Assembly: GCF_002795405.1 (NCBI RefSeq)
Contig: NZ_PHGZ01000013.1
Span: 186,001-250,000 of the forward strand
Reading direction: 5' to 3'
DNA from: Caviibacterium pharyngocola
GTDB taxonomy: Bacteria; Pseudomonadota; Gammaproteobacteria; Enterobacterales; Pasteurellaceae
Length of the DNA: 64,000 nucleotides
The notes beneath the pieces were generated by a model. It was given only the letters and a program-made list of their open reading frames with translations, was not told the DNA's origin and made no database searches. Position numbers and translations under genes: made by a program. Shown piece by piece: positions 1-13,478 of this stretch (within the stretch, counting starts at the first letter, position 1; each line of letters starts with the position of its first letter).

Positions 1-4
1 GATA

Positions 5-2112
<2,108 letters not shown>

Positions 2113-2126
2113 TTCGGCTAAAAGCT

Positions 2127-2156
2127 AAAAGTGCGGTAAAAATCACCGCACTTTTT
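2127..2156. terminator. Inverted uptake-sequence terminator between obgE and argD
   Basis: AAAAGTGCGGT and its complement ACCGCACTTTT are separated by 7 bases and flanked by A and T runs on the respective sides, so the hairpin can terminate transcription from both sides. It sits between the converging stops of obgE (2112) and argD (2174). Paired uptake signals serving as terminators are well known in Pasteurellaceae. Confidence 0.85.
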
Positions 2157-2173
2157 CTTTATTATTCAGATAA

Positions 2174-3406
<1,233 letters not shown>

Positions 3407-3422
3407 TCACAGCATAATCCTA

Positions 3423-3460
3423 AATGAATATCTAGTCAAATAAATGAATAAAAATTCAAA
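3423..3460 (-). promoter_or_regulatory. Tandem ARG boxes (ArgR operator) upstream of argD
   Basis: The palindrome TGAATAAAAATTCA at 3445-3458 matches the ARG-box core (TGAAT-4 A/T-ATTCA) exactly. A second, weaker copy, TGAATATCTAGTCA at 3425-3438, lies 20 bp away centre to centre, two helical turns, close to the paired spacing of E. coli ARG boxes. The pair sits 41-78 bp upstream of the argD start, where the argD promoter should be. ArgR with arginine would repress argD here. The site is read from sequence; its use is inferred. Confidence 0.8.
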
Positions 3461-3461
3461 A

Positions 3462-4910
3462 TTATTGTGTCCCACCGACGGTAATGCGATCGATTTTTAA
3501 TGCCGGCTGACCGACGCCCACCGGCACGCTTTGTCCCTCTTTGCCGCACACGCCGACACCGTGATCCAATTCGGGATTATCCGCAACCATTGATACATTT
3601 TGCATAACTTCAATGCCGCTGCCGATTAAGGTTGCGCCTTTCACCGGTTTGGTGATTTTGCCTTTTTCGATTAAATAGGCTTCCGAAGTGGAAAACACGA
3701 ATTTTCCGGAAGTAATATCCACTTGTCCGCCGCCGAAGTGCGGTGCAAAAATGCCGTGATCTACGGAGGCGATTAAATCTTCGAAGCGGCTTTGTCCCGC
3801 TAACATATAAGTGTTGGTCATTCGCGGCATCGGTAAATGGGCGTAAGATTCGCGGCGTCCGTTGCCGGTCGGCGCCACGCCCATTAAACGCGCATTCATT
3901 TTATCTTGCATATAACCTTGTAAAACGCCGTCTTTAATCAATACGTTATATTGACCGGGCACGCCTTCGTCATCAATGGTGAGGGAACCGCGACGATCCG
4001 CGAGCGTGCCGTCATCCACAATCGTGCAAAGCGGCGAAGTGACCAATTCGCCGATTTTACCGCTGAACAATGAGCTTTCTTTGCGATTAAAATCGCCTTC
4101 TAACCCGTGTCCGACGGCTTCGTGTAATAATACGCCCGGCCAACCGGCGCCCAAAATCACCGGCATTGAACCGGCGGGCGCGGCAACGGCGTTTAAGTTG
4201 ACTAAGGCTTGGCGAACGGCTTCTTTGGCAAAATAAACCGCACGAATTTCGCCTTGATAAGGTTGTAAGAACCAATCCAAGCCGAATCGTCCGCCGCAAC
4301 CGGCGCTGCCGCGCTCACGCTTGCCGTCTTGTTCCACTAACACGGAAACCGACAGGCGGACTAACGGGCGAATATCGGCGGCAAACGTGCCGTCGGTAGC
4401 GGCAACTAAAATTTCTTCATAAACGGAACTGATACTCGCCGATACTTGGCTGACGCGCGGATCTTCTGCGCGAGCGGTGTTATCCACCAAATGCAGCAAC
4501 TCGATTTTTTGCGCTTTACTTAAACTGTCGAGCGGATTGATTGGCTGATAGCGCAAAACGGGATGTACCGCATTAAATTGCGCTGGCGTGATAATGTTGC
4601 CTTGTTGCGGTTGAGCGATACCTTTCGCCGCTTGCGCACATTGTTGCAAACCTGCAAGGCTGATTTGATCCGAATAGGCGAAACCGGTTTTTTCGCCGCT
4701 GACAGCACGTACGCCGACGCCGCGATCAATATGGAAACCGCCTTCTTTAATAATGCGATCTTCCAGCACCCAATTTTCATCTTGGCTGTGTTGAAAATAG
4801 AGATCGGCGTAATCGATATTACGATGGGAAAGAATATCGAAAACGTTAGCGAGTTCGCGTTCGGACAAATTGCCGGGCGCTAATAAGGATTGGGTCACTT
4901 GGTTTAACAT
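3462..4910 (-). CDS. tldD: Metalloprotease subunit TldD
   Basis: A 482-aa member of the TldD/PmbA (U62) family. TldD works with TldE/PmbA as a zinc protease on unfolded or modified peptides, for example maturing microcin B17 and degrading the CcdA antitoxin in E. coli. The zinc motif [11 protein letters not shown] begins at about residue 263 (HExxxH). Length equals E. coli TldD (481 aa). It lies 78 bp downstream of rng on the same strand. The partner gene tldE is not in this window. Confidence 0.95.
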   Translation of the reverse strand: MLNQVTQSLLAPGNLSERELANVFDILSHRNIDYADLYFQHSQDENWVLEDRIIKEGGFHIDRGVGVRAVSGEKTGFAYSDQISLAGLQQCAQAAKGIAQPQQGNIITPAQFNAVHPVLRYQPINPLDSLSKAQKIELLHLVDNTARAEDPRVSQVSASISSVYEEILVAATDGTFAADIRPLVRLSVSVLVEQDGKRERGSAGCGGRFGLDWFLQPYQGEIRAVYFAKEAVRQALVNLNAVAAPAGSMPVILGAGWPGVLLHEAVGHGLEGDFNRKESSLFSGKIGELVTSPLCTIVDDGTLADRRGSLTIDDEGVPGQYNVLIKDGVLQGYMQDKMNARLMGVAPTGNGRRESYAHLPMPRMTNTYMLAGQSRFEDLIASVDHGIFAPHFGGGQVDITSGKFVFSTSEAYLIEKGKITKPVKGATLIGSGIEVMQNVSMVADNPELDHGVGVCGKEGQSVPVGVGQPALKIDRITVGGTQ

Positions 4911-4931
4911 CTTTTTCTCGATTTAATAAAT

Positions 4932-4955
4932 AAGGACGCCGCAGCGTCCTTTTGT
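4932..4955 (-). terminator. Possible hairpin between rng and tldD
   Basis: AAGGACGC and GCGTCCTT form an 8-bp stem with a 4-base loop, in the gap between the rng stop and the tldD start. Both sides are only loosely T-rich, so it may be an attenuator or RNA-processing hairpin rather than a strong terminator. Confidence 0.45.
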
Positions 4956-4988
4956 TGAATATAAAAGTGCGGTGATTTTTTTCGTATT

Positions 4989-6464
4989 TTACATCACAAC
5001 GACGTCGAATTGTTCCTGATTATAGAAAACTTCGGTTTTAATTTGAATTTGTTTGCCGATAAAGACCTCCAATTCGGCAACCAAGCCGTGACTTTCTTCG
5101 TTAATCAAATAATCGGCGACGGCTCTTGAGGCGTAAACCACAAATTGCTCGCTGGCGAATAAATGATGGACGCGAATGATTTCCCGCATAATTTCGTAAC
5201 AAACGGTTTCCACGGTTTTAACCCGTCCGCGCCCTTTACAAGCCGGACATTCGCCGCATAAAACGTGCTCCAAACTTTCGCGTGTGCGTTTGCGCGTCAT
5301 TTCCACCAAACCCAGCTGCGTAAAGCCGTTGACGTTGGTTTTAACGCGATCTTTGGATAAGGCTTCCTGTAAGGATTCCAACACGCGACTACGGTGTTCT
5401 TCTGTTTGCATATCAATAAAGTCGATGATGATAATCCCGCCTAAATTGCGCAGTTGAAGCTGTTGCGCAATGGCTTTGGTGGCTTCGATATTGGTGTTGA
5501 AAATGGTTTCTTCCAAATTACGATGCCCGACGAATGCGCCGGTATTAATATCGATGGTGGTCATCGCTTCGGTTTGTTCGATAATTAAATAGCCGCCGGA
5601 TTTCAAATTCACCCGCGTATCCAAAGCGGTTTGAATTGCCGATTCGACGCCATAGACGTCAAACAGCGGTTGATTGCCCGAATACAGCACCAATTTATCC
5701 GTTAAAGTCGGCATAAATTCTTCGGTGAACTGTTTGACTTCGTTGAAACACAACTTCGAGTCGATGCGGATTTTTTCTAATCCCGCCCCGATAAAATCGC
5801 GTAAAACTCGTTGCGTCAGCGCCAATTCGCCGTACAGCATCGAACGGGTCGGATATTTGCCGCGACGCTCCATTACTTTGCGCCACAAGCGTTTGAGAAA
5901 ATCAGCGTCTTGTTTCAAATCTTCTTCCGTTGCACCTTCCGCCGCCGTGCGAATAATAAAACCGCCTAATTCGTCACAAAAGGGAAGCACCAATTCTTTT
6001 AATCGCCCGCGTTCTTCTTCGCTTTCGATCCGTTGCGATACGCCGACGTGGCTGTTTTCCGGCATAAACACCAAATAACGCGAAGGTAGCGTGATGTCCG
6101 TAGTTAAACGTGCGCCCTTGGTGCCTAAGGGATCTTTCACCACTTGCACGACAATATCTTGCCCTTCGCGCACCAATTCGGCGATGTCTTTCACGATAAA
6201 CTGTTTCTTTTCGTTTTCATCCACGCATTCGGTGTGCGAAACAATGTCGGAGGCGTGCAAAAATGCAGCTTTTTCCAAACCGATGTCCACAAATGCCGAT
6301 TGCATCCCTGGTAACACGCGGGTGACGCGACCTTTATAAATGTTACCGACAATCCCTCTTTTTGCCTGACGTTCGATATGAACTTCTTTTAAAATCCCTG
6401 TGTCCACGAGCGCGATACGAGTTTCGTTCGGCGTGACGTTCACTAATAATTCGACTGATTCCAT
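4989..6464 (-). CDS. rng: Ribonuclease G
   Basis: A 491-aa endoribonuclease of the RNase E/G family that matures the 16S rRNA 5' end and decays mRNA. The chosen start gives MESVELLVNVTPNETR, which aligns with E. coli Rng (489 aa). The frame stays open 35 codons further upstream, but that part is low-complexity, unlike the family, and precedes a good AGG Shine-Dalgarno at the chosen ATG. Visible features are the S1-like segment GIVGNIYKGRV, the catalytic TIDINTGAFVG and IIIIDFIDM aspartate motifs, and the zinc-link cysteines in CGECPACKGRG. There is no long C-terminal scaffold, which separates it from RNase E. It is divergent from putP. Confidence 0.95.
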   Translation of the reverse strand: MESVELLVNVTPNETRIALVDTGILKEVHIERQAKRGIVGNIYKGRVTRVLPGMQSAFVDIGLEKAAFLHASDIVSHTECVDENEKKQFIVKDIAELVREGQDIVVQVVKDPLGTKGARLTTDITLPSRYLVFMPENSHVGVSQRIESEEERGRLKELVLPFCDELGGFIIRTAAEGATEEDLKQDADFLKRLWRKVMERRGKYPTRSMLYGELALTQRVLRDFIGAGLEKIRIDSKLCFNEVKQFTEEFMPTLTDKLVLYSGNQPLFDVYGVESAIQTALDTRVNLKSGGYLIIEQTEAMTTIDINTGAFVGHRNLEETIFNTNIEATKAIAQQLQLRNLGGIIIIDFIDMQTEEHRSRVLESLQEALSKDRVKTNVNGFTQLGLVEMTRKRTRESLEHVLCGECPACKGRGRVKTVETVCYEIMREIIRVHHLFASEQFVVYASRAVADYLINEESHGLVAELEVFIGKQIQIKTEVFYNQEQFDVVVM

Positions 6465-6592
6465 AATAACTGACCTAAAACTGATATTGCCGGTTAGTCT
6501 AGCGAAAAGGAAAATAGAATAATAGTAGTAAATAAGGTAAAATGTGACCTTTCTCAAATTTTTAAGCATAAAAGAGCCATTGTGAGGTCATA

Positions 6593-8107
6593 ATGTTTGG
6601 ATTGGATCCGACAATAATTACATTTGTCGTATATATTTTAGGTATGTTGCTGATCGGCGTATGGGCATATTATTACACCAACAATTTATCCGATTATATT
6701 CTCGGCGGTCGCCGTTTGGGCAGTTTCGTTACCGCAATGTCGGCGGGCGCGTCCGATATGTCGGGCTGGTTGTTAATGGGTTTACCCGGTGCGGTTTATT
6801 TGGCGGGTTTGGTAGAAGGTTGGATTGCAATCGGTTTAACCGTCGGCGCCTATTTCAACTGGTTGCTTGTCGCCGGACGTTTGCGGGTTTATACCGAATT
6901 TAATAATAATTCTTTGACGTTACCGGAATATTTCCATAACCGTTTCGGCACGGAACATCACCTGTTAAAAATTGTCTCGGCGAGCATTATTTTGGTTTTC
7001 TTCACTATTTATTGCGCCTCCGGCGTGGTGGCGGGTGCGAAATTATTCCAAAATTTATTTTCTATCGATTATTCGACCGCACTTTGGTACGGCGCCTTGG
7101 CGACCATCGCTTATACCTTTATCGGCGGATTTTTAGCCGTGAGCTGGACGGATACCATTCAAGCCACATTAATGATTTTCGCCTTAATTTTAACGCCGGT
7201 AATGGTCATTATTACGCTCGGCGGAACGGGCGAATTCAACGCCGTATTGGCACAAGCGGAAGCCGCTGCTCAGAAAGATTTCACTGATATTTTTAACGGT
7301 ACGACTACACTCGGTTTATTAAGCCTTGCCGCGTGGGGATTAGGCTATTTCGGACAACCACACATTTTAGCGCGTTTTATGGCGGCGGACAGCGTGAAAT
7401 CCTTAAACAGCGCGCGTCGTATCAGTATCACGTGGATGATTTTATGTTTAGCCGGCGCAATGGGCATCGGCTTTTTCGGTATCGCTTATTTCTACGCGAA
7501 TCCGCAAGTCGCGGCGGCAGTCAATCACGAACCGGAACAAGTCTTCATCGAATTGGCGAAACTTTTATTTAATCCGTGGATTGCCGGCGTGTTGCTTTCC
7601 GCAATTTTAGCCGCGGTAATGAGTACCTTAAGTTGCCAATTATTGATTTCATCCAGTGCGATCACCGAAGATTTTTATAAAGGTTTTATTCGCCCGAAAG
7701 CCTCGGAAAAAGAATTAGTTTGGCTCGGTCGTGTAATGGTGTTGGTCATCGCTGCCATTGCCATTTGGATCGCACAAGACGAAAACAGCAAAGTGTTATT
7801 GTTGGTTCAATTCGCGTGGGCGGGATTCGGCAGCGCATTCGGGCCGGTGGTATTATTCTCGCTATTTTGGAAACGTATGACCTCAAGTGCAGCAATGGCG
7901 GGAATGTTAACCGGCGCAATTATTGTGTTTAGCTGGAAGGAAATCATTCCGCAAAGCAGCCAATGGCATCAAGTCTATGAAATGATTCCGGGATTCGGTT
8001 TAGCTTGCGTAGTGATCGTGCTGGTGTCGCTGCTTTCGCCGAAGCCGGAACAAAACGTGCTGGATACCTTTGAACAAGCGAAAAAAGCATACAAAGAGGC
8101 GCTATGA
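6593..8107 (+). CDS. putP: Sodium/proline symporter
   Basis: A 504-aa member of the sodium:solute symporter family with about 13 membrane helices. It opens with an N-terminal segment typical of PutP ([23 protein letters not shown]) and contains the conserved [22 protein letters not shown] region of helices 2-3 that contributes the sodium site. Length matches E. coli PutP (502 aa). A GAGG ribosome-binding site precedes the ATG. Its stop overlaps the cmoB start by 4 bp. The proline dehydrogenase gene putA is not nearby, so uptake for osmoprotection or protein synthesis is as likely as catabolism. Confidence 0.93.
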   Translation: MFGLDPTIITFVVYILGMLLIGVWAYYYTNNLSDYILGGRRLGSFVTAMSAGASDMSGWLLMGLPGAVYLAGLVEGWIAIGLTVGAYFNWLLVAGRLRVYTEFNNNSLTLPEYFHNRFGTEHHLLKIVSASIILVFFTIYCASGVVAGAKLFQNLFSIDYSTALWYGALATIAYTFIGGFLAVSWTDTIQATLMIFALILTPVMVIITLGGTGEFNAVLAQAEAAAQKDFTDIFNGTTTLGLLSLAAWGLGYFGQPHILARFMAADSVKSLNSARRISITWMILCLAGAMGIGFFGIAYFYANPQVAAAVNHEPEQVFIELAKLLFNPWIAGVLLSAILAAVMSTLSCQLLISSSAITEDFYKGFIRPKASEKELVWLGRVMVLVIAAIAIWIAQDENSKVLLLVQFAWAGFGSAFGPVVLFSLFWKRMTSSAAMAGMLTGAIIVFSWKEIIPQSSQWHQVYEMIPGFGLACVVIVLVSLLSPKPEQNVLDTFEQAKKAYKEAL

Positions 8108-9069
8108 TCGATTTTCGTCCCTTTTATCGGCAAATCGCCACGACGGAATTGTCCGCGTGGTTAGAAACCTTGCCGTTACAGCTTAAAAATTGGGAAAAAC
8201 AAACTCACGGCGATTATGCGAAATGGGCAAAAGTCGTGGATTTTCTACCGCACTTAAACGCAGATCGAATCGATTTAAAAAGTGCGGTCAAATCCGAGTC
8301 GGATTTTCCGCTCGCAGACGGCGAACGACAACGTGTCATTTATCACCTCAAACAATTAATGCCTTGGCGCAAAGGACCTTATCATCTGCACGGCATTCAC
8401 ATTGATTGCGAATGGCGCTCGGATTTTAAATGGGAACGCGTATTGCCGCATTTGGCGCCGCTACAAGATCGCCTGATTTTAGATGTGGGCTGCGGCAGCG
8501 GTTATCATATGTGGCGAATGGTCGGCGAAGGTGCAAAAATAGTGGTCGGTATCGATCCGACGGAACTGTTCTTATGCCAATTCGAAGCGGTGCGGAAATT
8601 ATTGAATAACGATCAACGCGCTCATTTGATTCCGCTCGGCATTGAAGCAATGCAACCTTTGGGCGTGTTCGATACGGTATTTTCAATGGGCGTGTTATAT
8701 CATCGCAAATCGCCGCTGGATCATTTAACCCAATTAAAAAATCAACTAACAAAAGGCGGCGAATTAGTGCTAGAAACCTTAGTGGTGGACGGCGATGCAA
8801 ATACGGTTCTCGTGCCGGCGGATCGCTATGCAAAAATGAAAAACGTGTATTTCATTCCTTCCGTCGCAGCGCTGATTAATTGGTTGGAAAAATGCGGTTT
8901 CAATAACGTGCGTTGCGTCGATGTCGCACCGACGACCTTAGAAGAACAGCGCAAAACCGATTGGCTGGAAAACGAAAGTTTAATCGATTTTCTTGACCCG
9001 ACGGATCACAGCAGAACCATCGAAGGCTACCCCGCACCGAAAAGAGCGGTGATTTTAGCGAACAAATAA
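8104..9069 (+). CDS. cmoB: tRNA U34 carboxymethyltransferase CmoB
   Basis: A 321-aa SAM-fold enzyme that transfers the carboxymethyl group of carboxy-S-adenosylmethionine to 5-hydroxyuridine at wobble position 34, giving cmo5U. The Rossmann motif [14 protein letters not shown] and the conserved [13 protein letters not shown] and [16 protein letters not shown] segments identify CmoB. Length is that of E. coli CmoB (323 aa). It is coupled to putP by an ATGA overlap. The usual partner cmoA, which makes the cofactor, is not adjacent here. Confidence 0.95.
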   Translation: MIDFRPFYRQIATTELSAWLETLPLQLKNWEKQTHGDYAKWAKVVDFLPHLNADRIDLKSAVKSESDFPLADGERQRVIYHLKQLMPWRKGPYHLHGIHIDCEWRSDFKWERVLPHLAPLQDRLILDVGCGSGYHMWRMVGEGAKIVVGIDPTELFLCQFEAVRKLLNNDQRAHLIPLGIEAMQPLGVFDTVFSMGVLYHRKSPLDHLTQLKNQLTKGGELVLETLVVDGDANTVLVPADRYAKMKNVYFIPSVAALINWLEKCGFNNVRCVDVAPTTLEEQRKTDWLENESLIDFLDPTDHSRTIEGYPAPKRAVILANK

Positions 9070-9093
9070 AAAATTCGGCGAGTTAAAAATAAC

Positions 9094-9119
9094 AAAGGCA
9101 ATCAACAAGATTGCCTTTT
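9094..9119. terminator. Bidirectional terminator between cmoB and suhB
   Basis: AAAGGCAATC and GATTGCCTTT form a 10-bp perfect stem with a 5-base loop and a short T run. It lies between the convergent genes cmoB and suhB. Confidence 0.85.
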
Positions 9120-9136
9120 CCATATAAGAAAGTCGA

Positions 9137-9940
9137 TTAACCTTTAAATTCGCCGTTTAGGCAAGGTTGAATTTTATTTAAGATTTCTTTTACTAAACGC
9201 GGTGCGGCGGCGACGAGATGACCGGCGGTTAAATAGGAATGTCCGCCGTTGAAATCGCTGACTAAACAGCCGGCTTCGCGCGCGATTAGATCGCCGGCGG
9301 CGATGTCCCACGCTTTTACGCCCATTTCGAAATAGCCGTCAACGCGACCTGCTGCGGTGTAGCATAAATCTAAGGCGGCGGAACCGGTGCGACGGAAGTC
9401 GGCGACATCTGAGGTTAAGCTGTTCATCATTGCAAATTGAAGCGGCATTAATGCGGTTTTCTTGAACGGAAAACCGGTCGCCAATACGCAACCTTGTAAT
9501 TCGCGTTTATTTTCAATGCGCAAACGCATTTCGTTTAATTTGGCGCCTTCGCCGCGAATGGCGGTAAAGAGTTCGTTACGGATCGGATCGTAAACCACAC
9601 CGACTTCGGTGCGTCCTTTCACGCGAATGGCAATGGAAATGGAGAAGTGAGGCAAGCCTTTGACGAAATTGGTCGTGCCGTCCAGCGGATCGATGATCCA
9701 TTGAATATCGCTTTCTTTTCCTTCTAACGCGCCGCTTTCTTCCGCGATAATAGTGTGATCGGGATAAGATTTTTTAATCACTTCGATAATGGCGCTTTCC
9801 GCCGCTTTATCAATATTGGTCACAAAATCGTTTGTACCTTTGCTGAGAGTTTGAATTTCATCGCGACGTTCATAACCTTTAGCAACAACATTGCCCGCTT
9901 TTCGCGCCGCACGAATAGCGATATTTAACATTGGATTCAT
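9137..9940 (-). CDS. suhB: Inositol-1-monophosphatase SuhB
   Basis: A 267-aa Mg-dependent phosphatase. In E. coli, SuhB is also a subunit of the rRNA transcription antitermination complex. The signature WIIDPLDGTTNF with the C-terminal AWDIAAGDLIAREAG motif gives the metal-binding aspartates. The start MNPMLNIAIRAARKAGN aligns with E. coli SuhB and has the same length. An upstream in-frame ATG would add eight non-conserved residues and was not chosen. A GGTGA sequence precedes the chosen ATG. It is convergent with cmoB and divergent from trmJ. Confidence 0.94.
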   Translation of the reverse strand: MNPMLNIAIRAARKAGNVVAKGYERRDEIQTLSKGTNDFVTNIDKAAESAIIEVIKKSYPDHTIIAEESGALEGKESDIQWIIDPLDGTTNFVKGLPHFSISIAIRVKGRTEVGVVYDPIRNELFTAIRGEGAKLNEMRLRIENKRELQGCVLATGFPFKKTALMPLQFAMMNSLTSDVADFRRTGSAALDLCYTAAGRVDGYFEMGVKAWDIAAGDLIAREAGCLVSDFNGGHSYLTAGHLVAAAPRLVKEILNKIQPCLNGEFKG

Positions 9941-10096
9941 AGTTTCACCGGATTTAAAGAACAAATTCGAGCGCCGATTATAGTGAAATTTTGGTCAAAA
10001 AGCGAGAAAAACGCAAAGATTACGGAAAATTTTAATATTTCCGACTAAAAACCAAGGGTATTGTGTTATCATATCCACAAATTGAAGTCGGATAAT

Positions 10097-10822
10097 ATGG
10101 AAATGCTAGAAAATATTAAAATCGTACTGGTGGAAACCTCGCACAGCGGCAATATCGGCTCGGCGGCGCGCGCGATGAAAACAATGGGATTGACCCGATT
10201 ATGTTTGGTGGCGCCGAAGCAAGGGATTGACGAACAAGCCTTGGCGCTTTCTGCGGGCGCCGAAGATGTGGTGAAAAGTGCGGTCATTTTCGACAGTTTT
10301 TCCGACGCCGTGGCGGATTGTGCGTTGGTGATCGGCACCAGCGCGCGTTTGCGTCATTTGCAAAATACGTTAATCGAACCGCGTGAATGTGCGCAAAAAA
10401 CGCTTGAAATAGCCGCCGCCAATCAAACCGTGGCGATCGTTTTCGGGCGCGAACGCAGCGGTTTGACCAACGAGGAATTATTAAAATGCCGCTATCATTT
10501 AACCATTCCGGCAAATCCCGATTATTCCTCCTTGAATTTAGCGATGGCGGTACAAATTATTTGTTACGAGTTACGCACCGCGTATTTAGCTACGGAACAA
10601 CGAGAGACTTTACCCGCCGTTGAATTAGCGAGTGCGCAAGAAACCGATTATTTTTTCGCCCGAACCGAGCGGCTTTATCGCCGGCTGGGATTTATTCAAA
10701 ATCAAGCGGTTATACCGAAATTAAGACGTTTGTATCACCGCACGGGAATCGAAAAAAACGAACTGAATATTCTAATGGGAATGTTAAGTGCGGTGGAAAA
10801 AAGATTAGATTCGTCGGAATAA
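10097..10822 (+). CDS. trmJ: tRNA (cytidine/uridine-32-2'-O)-methyltransferase TrmJ
   Basis: A SPOUT-class (trefoil-knot) methyltransferase of 241 aa that 2'-O-methylates position 32 of tRNA. Family motifs are VLVETSHSGNIGSAARAMK at the N-terminus, VFGRERSGLTNEEL, and NPDYSSLNLAMAVQ, which forms the knot and SAM site. The frame is open further upstream, but homologues begin close to MLENIKIVLVETSH; ATG 10097 and ATG 10103 are both possible, neither with a strong Shine-Dalgarno. It lies directly upstream of iscR, the same order as in E. coli, where trmJ precedes the isc operon. Confidence 0.93.
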   Translation: MEMLENIKIVLVETSHSGNIGSAARAMKTMGLTRLCLVAPKQGIDEQALALSAGAEDVVKSAVIFDSFSDAVADCALVIGTSARLRHLQNTLIEPRECAQKTLEIAAANQTVAIVFGRERSGLTNEELLKCRYHLTIPANPDYSSLNLAMAVQIICYELRTAYLATEQRETLPAVELASAQETDYFFARTERLYRRLGFIQNQAVIPKLRRLYHRTGIEKNELNILMGMLSAVEKRLDSSE

Positions 10823-10856
10823 TAGTTGACTAATTTAGTTGGTTATGTAATATAGT
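10822..10856 (+). promoter_or_regulatory. isc operon promoter with IscR type 1 operator
   Basis: A 25-bp site at 10822-10846 has the IscR type 1 form, with half-sites ATAGTTGACTA and TAGTTGGTTAT facing each other around TT. The TTGACT inside it (10826-10831) would be the -35 element, and TAATAT/TATAGT at 10848-10856 supplies the -10. A [2Fe-2S] IscR dimer would thus block its own promoter, as in E. coli. The site begins at the trmJ stop codon. Confidence 0.8.
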
Positions 10857-10897
10857 CAACAAGCCCAATTACAGAAACAATAAAAGGAAAGTAGAAA

Positions 10898-11356
10898 ATG
10901 AAACTTACGTCAAAAGGTCGCTATGCAGTAACCGCCATTTTGGATATTGCATTAAATGCCGAAACCGGACCGGTCAGTTTGGCGGATATTTCCGACAGAC
11001 AGCATATTTCCCTTTCTTATCTAGAACAACTATTTGCCAAATTGCGTCGTCACGGCTTGGTTAAAAGCGTGCGCGGGCCCGGTGGCGGGTATCAACTCGG
11101 CTTGCCGACCGATAAAATTTCCATCGGAATGATTATTGCCGCCGTGAACGAAAACATTTCCGTCACCCGCTGTTTAGGGCAGGGCGATTGTCAAGGCGGT
11201 ACGCAATGCTTAACCCATTCCTTGTGGGAACAACTCAGTCAGCGAATTGAAGATTTTTTGAACGATATTACCTTAGCCGAACTAGTCAGCAAACAACAAG
11301 GGCAACATAAACATAGCCACGAAGATTTCAACAATCTGGTGATGATCGGCGAATAA
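10898..11356 (+). CDS. iscR: Iron-sulfur cluster regulator IscR
   Basis: A 152-aa Rrf2-family winged-helix regulator. The DNA-binding part covers about residues 1-65 ([28 protein letters not shown]). The [2Fe-2S] ligands Cys92, Cys98, Cys104 and His107 are all present at the E. coli numbering, so it should sense cluster status and repress this operon. It has a good GGAAAG ribosome-binding site. It is the first gene of iscRSUA-hscBA-fdx and lies behind its own type 1 operator. Confidence 0.97.
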   Translation: MKLTSKGRYAVTAILDIALNAETGPVSLADISDRQHISLSYLEQLFAKLRRHGLVKSVRGPGGGYQLGLPTDKISIGMIIAAVNENISVTRCLGQGDCQGGTQCLTHSLWEQLSQRIEDFLNDITLAELVSKQQGQHKHSHEDFNNLVMIGE

Positions 11357-11404
11357 CGCAAACAAAAGTGCGGTGAAAAAAGCAAGAATTTTTAGGAGTG
11401 AGAA

Positions 11405-12619
11405 ATGAAATTACCAATATATTTAGACTATGCGGCGACTTGTCCGGTGGACGAACGCGTTGCCAAGAAAATGATGGAATATTTAACCATTGACGGCACA
11501 TTCGGCAATCCGGCGTCCCGTTCGCACAAATTCGGTTGGCAAGCGGAAGAAGCGGTGGATGTGGCGCGTAATCATATCGCCGATTTAATCGGCGCGGACA
11601 GTCGCGAGATTATTTTCACCTCCGGCGCAACGGAAGCGGACAATTTGGCGATTAAAGGCGCAGCGCATTTTTATCAAACCAAAGGTAAACATTTGATTAC
11701 CTGCAAAACCGAACACAAAGCCGTGTTGGATACTTGTCGCCAATTAGAACGCGAAGGTTTCGAAGTGACTTATTTAAACCCGAAATCTGACGGCTTGATC
11801 GATTTGGACGAACTAAAATCCGCTATTCGCGAAGACACGATTTTAGTATCGATTATGCACGTTAATAACGAAATCGGCGTAATTCAAGATATTGCGCAAA
11901 TCGGCGAAATCTGCCGCGAACGTAAAGTGGTTTTCCACGTTGACGCTACGCAAAGCGTCGGCAAATTGCCGATTAATTTAGCCGAATTGAAAGTGGATTT
12001 AATGTCGATGTCCAGCCACAAATTATACGGGCCGAAAGGTATCGGCGCGTTATATGTGCGTCGCAAACCGCGTATTCGTTTGGAAGCGATTATTCACGGC
12101 GGCGGTCACGAGCGCGGAATGCGTTCGGGCACATTGCCGGTGCACCAAATCGTCGGAATGGGCGAGGCGTACCGCATTTGCAAAGAAGAAATGGTGATGG
12201 AAATGCCGCGCTTAAAAGCCTTGCGCGATAGCTTGTACAACGGCTTGAAAGATATTGAAGAAACCTATGTCAACGGTTCGCTCGAACATCGTGTGGATAA
12301 CAATTTAAACATCAGCTTTAACTATGTGGAAGGCGAAAGTTTAATGATGGCGTTGCGTGATATTGCGGTATCCTCCGGTTCCGCCTGTACCTCGGCGAGT
12401 TTGGAGCCTTCTTATGTGTTACGCGCCTTAGGCTTAAACGACGAACTCGCGCACAGCTCGATTCGTTTCACTTTAGGGCGTTACACCACACAGGAAGAAA
12501 TCGATTACACCATTAATTTAGTGAAAAGTGCGGTGGAAAAATTACGCGAATTATCACCGCTTTGGGATATGTATAAAGAAGGCGTCGATTTAAACTCGAT
12601 CGAATGGACGCACCACTAA
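11405..12619 (+). CDS. iscS: Cysteine desulfurase IscS
   Basis: A 404-aa class V PLP enzyme that removes sulfur from L-cysteine as a persulfide, for Fe-S assembly on IscU, tRNA thiolation and other users. Motifs are ATCPVDERV near the N-terminus, the PLP lysine in [13 protein letters not shown], and the mobile active-site cysteine in [14 protein letters not shown]. Length equals E. coli IscS (404 aa). The ribosome-binding site is AGGAGTG. A small palindrome (TTCGGT...ACCGAA, 12620-12637) follows the stop. Confidence 0.97.
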   Translation: MKLPIYLDYAATCPVDERVAKKMMEYLTIDGTFGNPASRSHKFGWQAEEAVDVARNHIADLIGADSREIIFTSGATEADNLAIKGAAHFYQTKGKHLITCKTEHKAVLDTCRQLEREGFEVTYLNPKSDGLIDLDELKSAIREDTILVSIMHVNNEIGVIQDIAQIGEICRERKVVFHVDATQSVGKLPINLAELKVDLMSMSSHKLYGPKGIGALYVRRKPRIRLEAIIHGGGHERGMRSGTLPVHQIVGMGEAYRICKEEMVMEMPRLKALRDSLYNGLKDIEETYVNGSLEHRVDNNLNISFNYVEGESLMMALRDIAVSSGSACTSASLEPSYVLRALGLNDELAHSSIRFTLGRYTTQEEIDYTINLVKSAVEKLRELSPLWDMYKEGVDLNSIEWTHH

Positions 12620-12664
12620 TTCGGTCTGAATACCGAATAATAATGATTAACAGAGGAACAAAAA

Positions 12665-13048
12665 ATGGCATATAGCGAAAAAGTCATCGATCATTATGAG
12701 AATCCGCGTAATGTCGGTTCGTTTGATAAAAAAGATCCGAGCGTCGGCAGCGGAATGGTCGGCGCACCGGCGTGCGGCGACGTAATGCAGTTGCAAATTA
12801 AAGTGAACGACAGCGGCATTATCGAAGACGCGAAATTTAAAACTTACGGCTGCGGCTCGGCGATTGCCTCCAGCTCGCTTATCACCGAATGGGTGAAAGG
12901 CAAATCTTTGGATGAAGCGCAAGCGATCAAAAACAGCCAAATTGCGGAAGAATTGGAATTGCCGCCGGTGAAAATTCACTGTTCTATTTTAGCGGAAGAC
13001 GCAATTAAAGCGGCGATTGCCGACTACAAAGCCAAAAAAGGCGAATAA
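12665..13048 (+). CDS. iscU: Fe-S cluster scaffold IscU
   Basis: A 127-aa scaffold on which [2Fe-2S] clusters are built. The three cluster cysteines Cys37, Cys63 and Cys106 and the modulating Asp39 (ACGD) are intact, as is the LPPVK motif (99-103) recognised by the chaperone HscA. Length is within one residue of E. coli IscU (128 aa). It lies 45 bp after iscS. Two hairpins separate it from iscA, an unusually long gap of 94 bp for this operon. Confidence 0.97.
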   Translation: MAYSEKVIDHYENPRNVGSFDKKDPSVGSGMVGAPACGDVMQLQIKVNDSGIIEDAKFKTYGCGSAIASSSLITEWVKGKSLDEAQAIKNSQIAEELELPPVKIHCSILAEDAIKAAIADYKAKKGE

Positions 13049-13057
13049 TGATTCGAA

Positions 13058-13113
13058 GGGCGAAATTTTTTCGCCCGATAACCTTTTTATTTCGAGCGAA
13101 AAAGGTTTCGCTC
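13058..13113 (+). promoter_or_regulatory. Paired hairpins in the iscU-iscA gap
   Basis: The first hairpin (13058-13076) pairs GGGCGAA with TTCGCCC. The second (13094-13113) pairs GAGCGAAA with TTTCGCTC. An alternative pairing of AACCTTTTT with AAAAAGGTT (13080-13105) would compete with the second. None is followed immediately by a clean T run, so RNA stability or differential expression of the two operon halves is more likely than full termination. Confidence 0.5.
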
Positions 13114-13142
13114 ACAAAAATAAATTATTTTTTGGAGTTTAA

Positions 13143-13466
13143 ATGGCGATTACATTAAGCGAAAGCGCGGCAAATCGGGTAAGAACCTTCTTAGCCAACC
13201 GCGGTAAGGGAATCGGTTTACGTCTCGGCATTAAAACATCAGGCTGTTCCGGCTTGGCGTATGTGTTGGAATTCGTCGATGTATTGAATGAAGACGATCA
13301 AGTGTTCGAACAAGACGGCGTGAAAGTGATCGTGGATAGCAAAAGCTTGGTTTATTTAGACGGCACGCAACTGGATTTCGTCAAAGAAGGATTAAACGAA
13401 GGTTTCAAATTCAGCAACCCGAACGTCAAAGATCAATGCGGTTGTGGCGAAAGTTTTAACGTATAA
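13143..13466 (+). CDS. iscA: A-type Fe-S carrier IscA
   Basis: A 107-aa A-type carrier that delivers [4Fe-4S] clusters or iron to apo-proteins. The three ligand cysteines Cys35, Cys99 and Cys101 (SGCSG and the C-terminal CGCGES motif) are in the canonical pattern, and the length equals E. coli IscA (107 aa). The ribosome-binding site is TTTGGAG. It is 12 bp upstream of hscB and 94 bp downstream of iscU across two hairpins. Confidence 0.97.
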   Translation: MAITLSESAANRVRTFLANRGKGIGLRLGIKTSGCSGLAYVLEFVDVLNEDDQVFEQDGVKVIVDSKSLVYLDGTQLDFVKEGLNEGFKFSNPNVKDQCGCGESFNV

Positions 13467-13478
13467 TCGAGAAGAAAA

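Noticed and set aside
6465-6569. A 35-residue N-terminal extension of RNase G
   Set aside because: It is low-complexity and unlike any RNase G; the ATG at 6464 has a good ribosome-binding site and matches E. coli.
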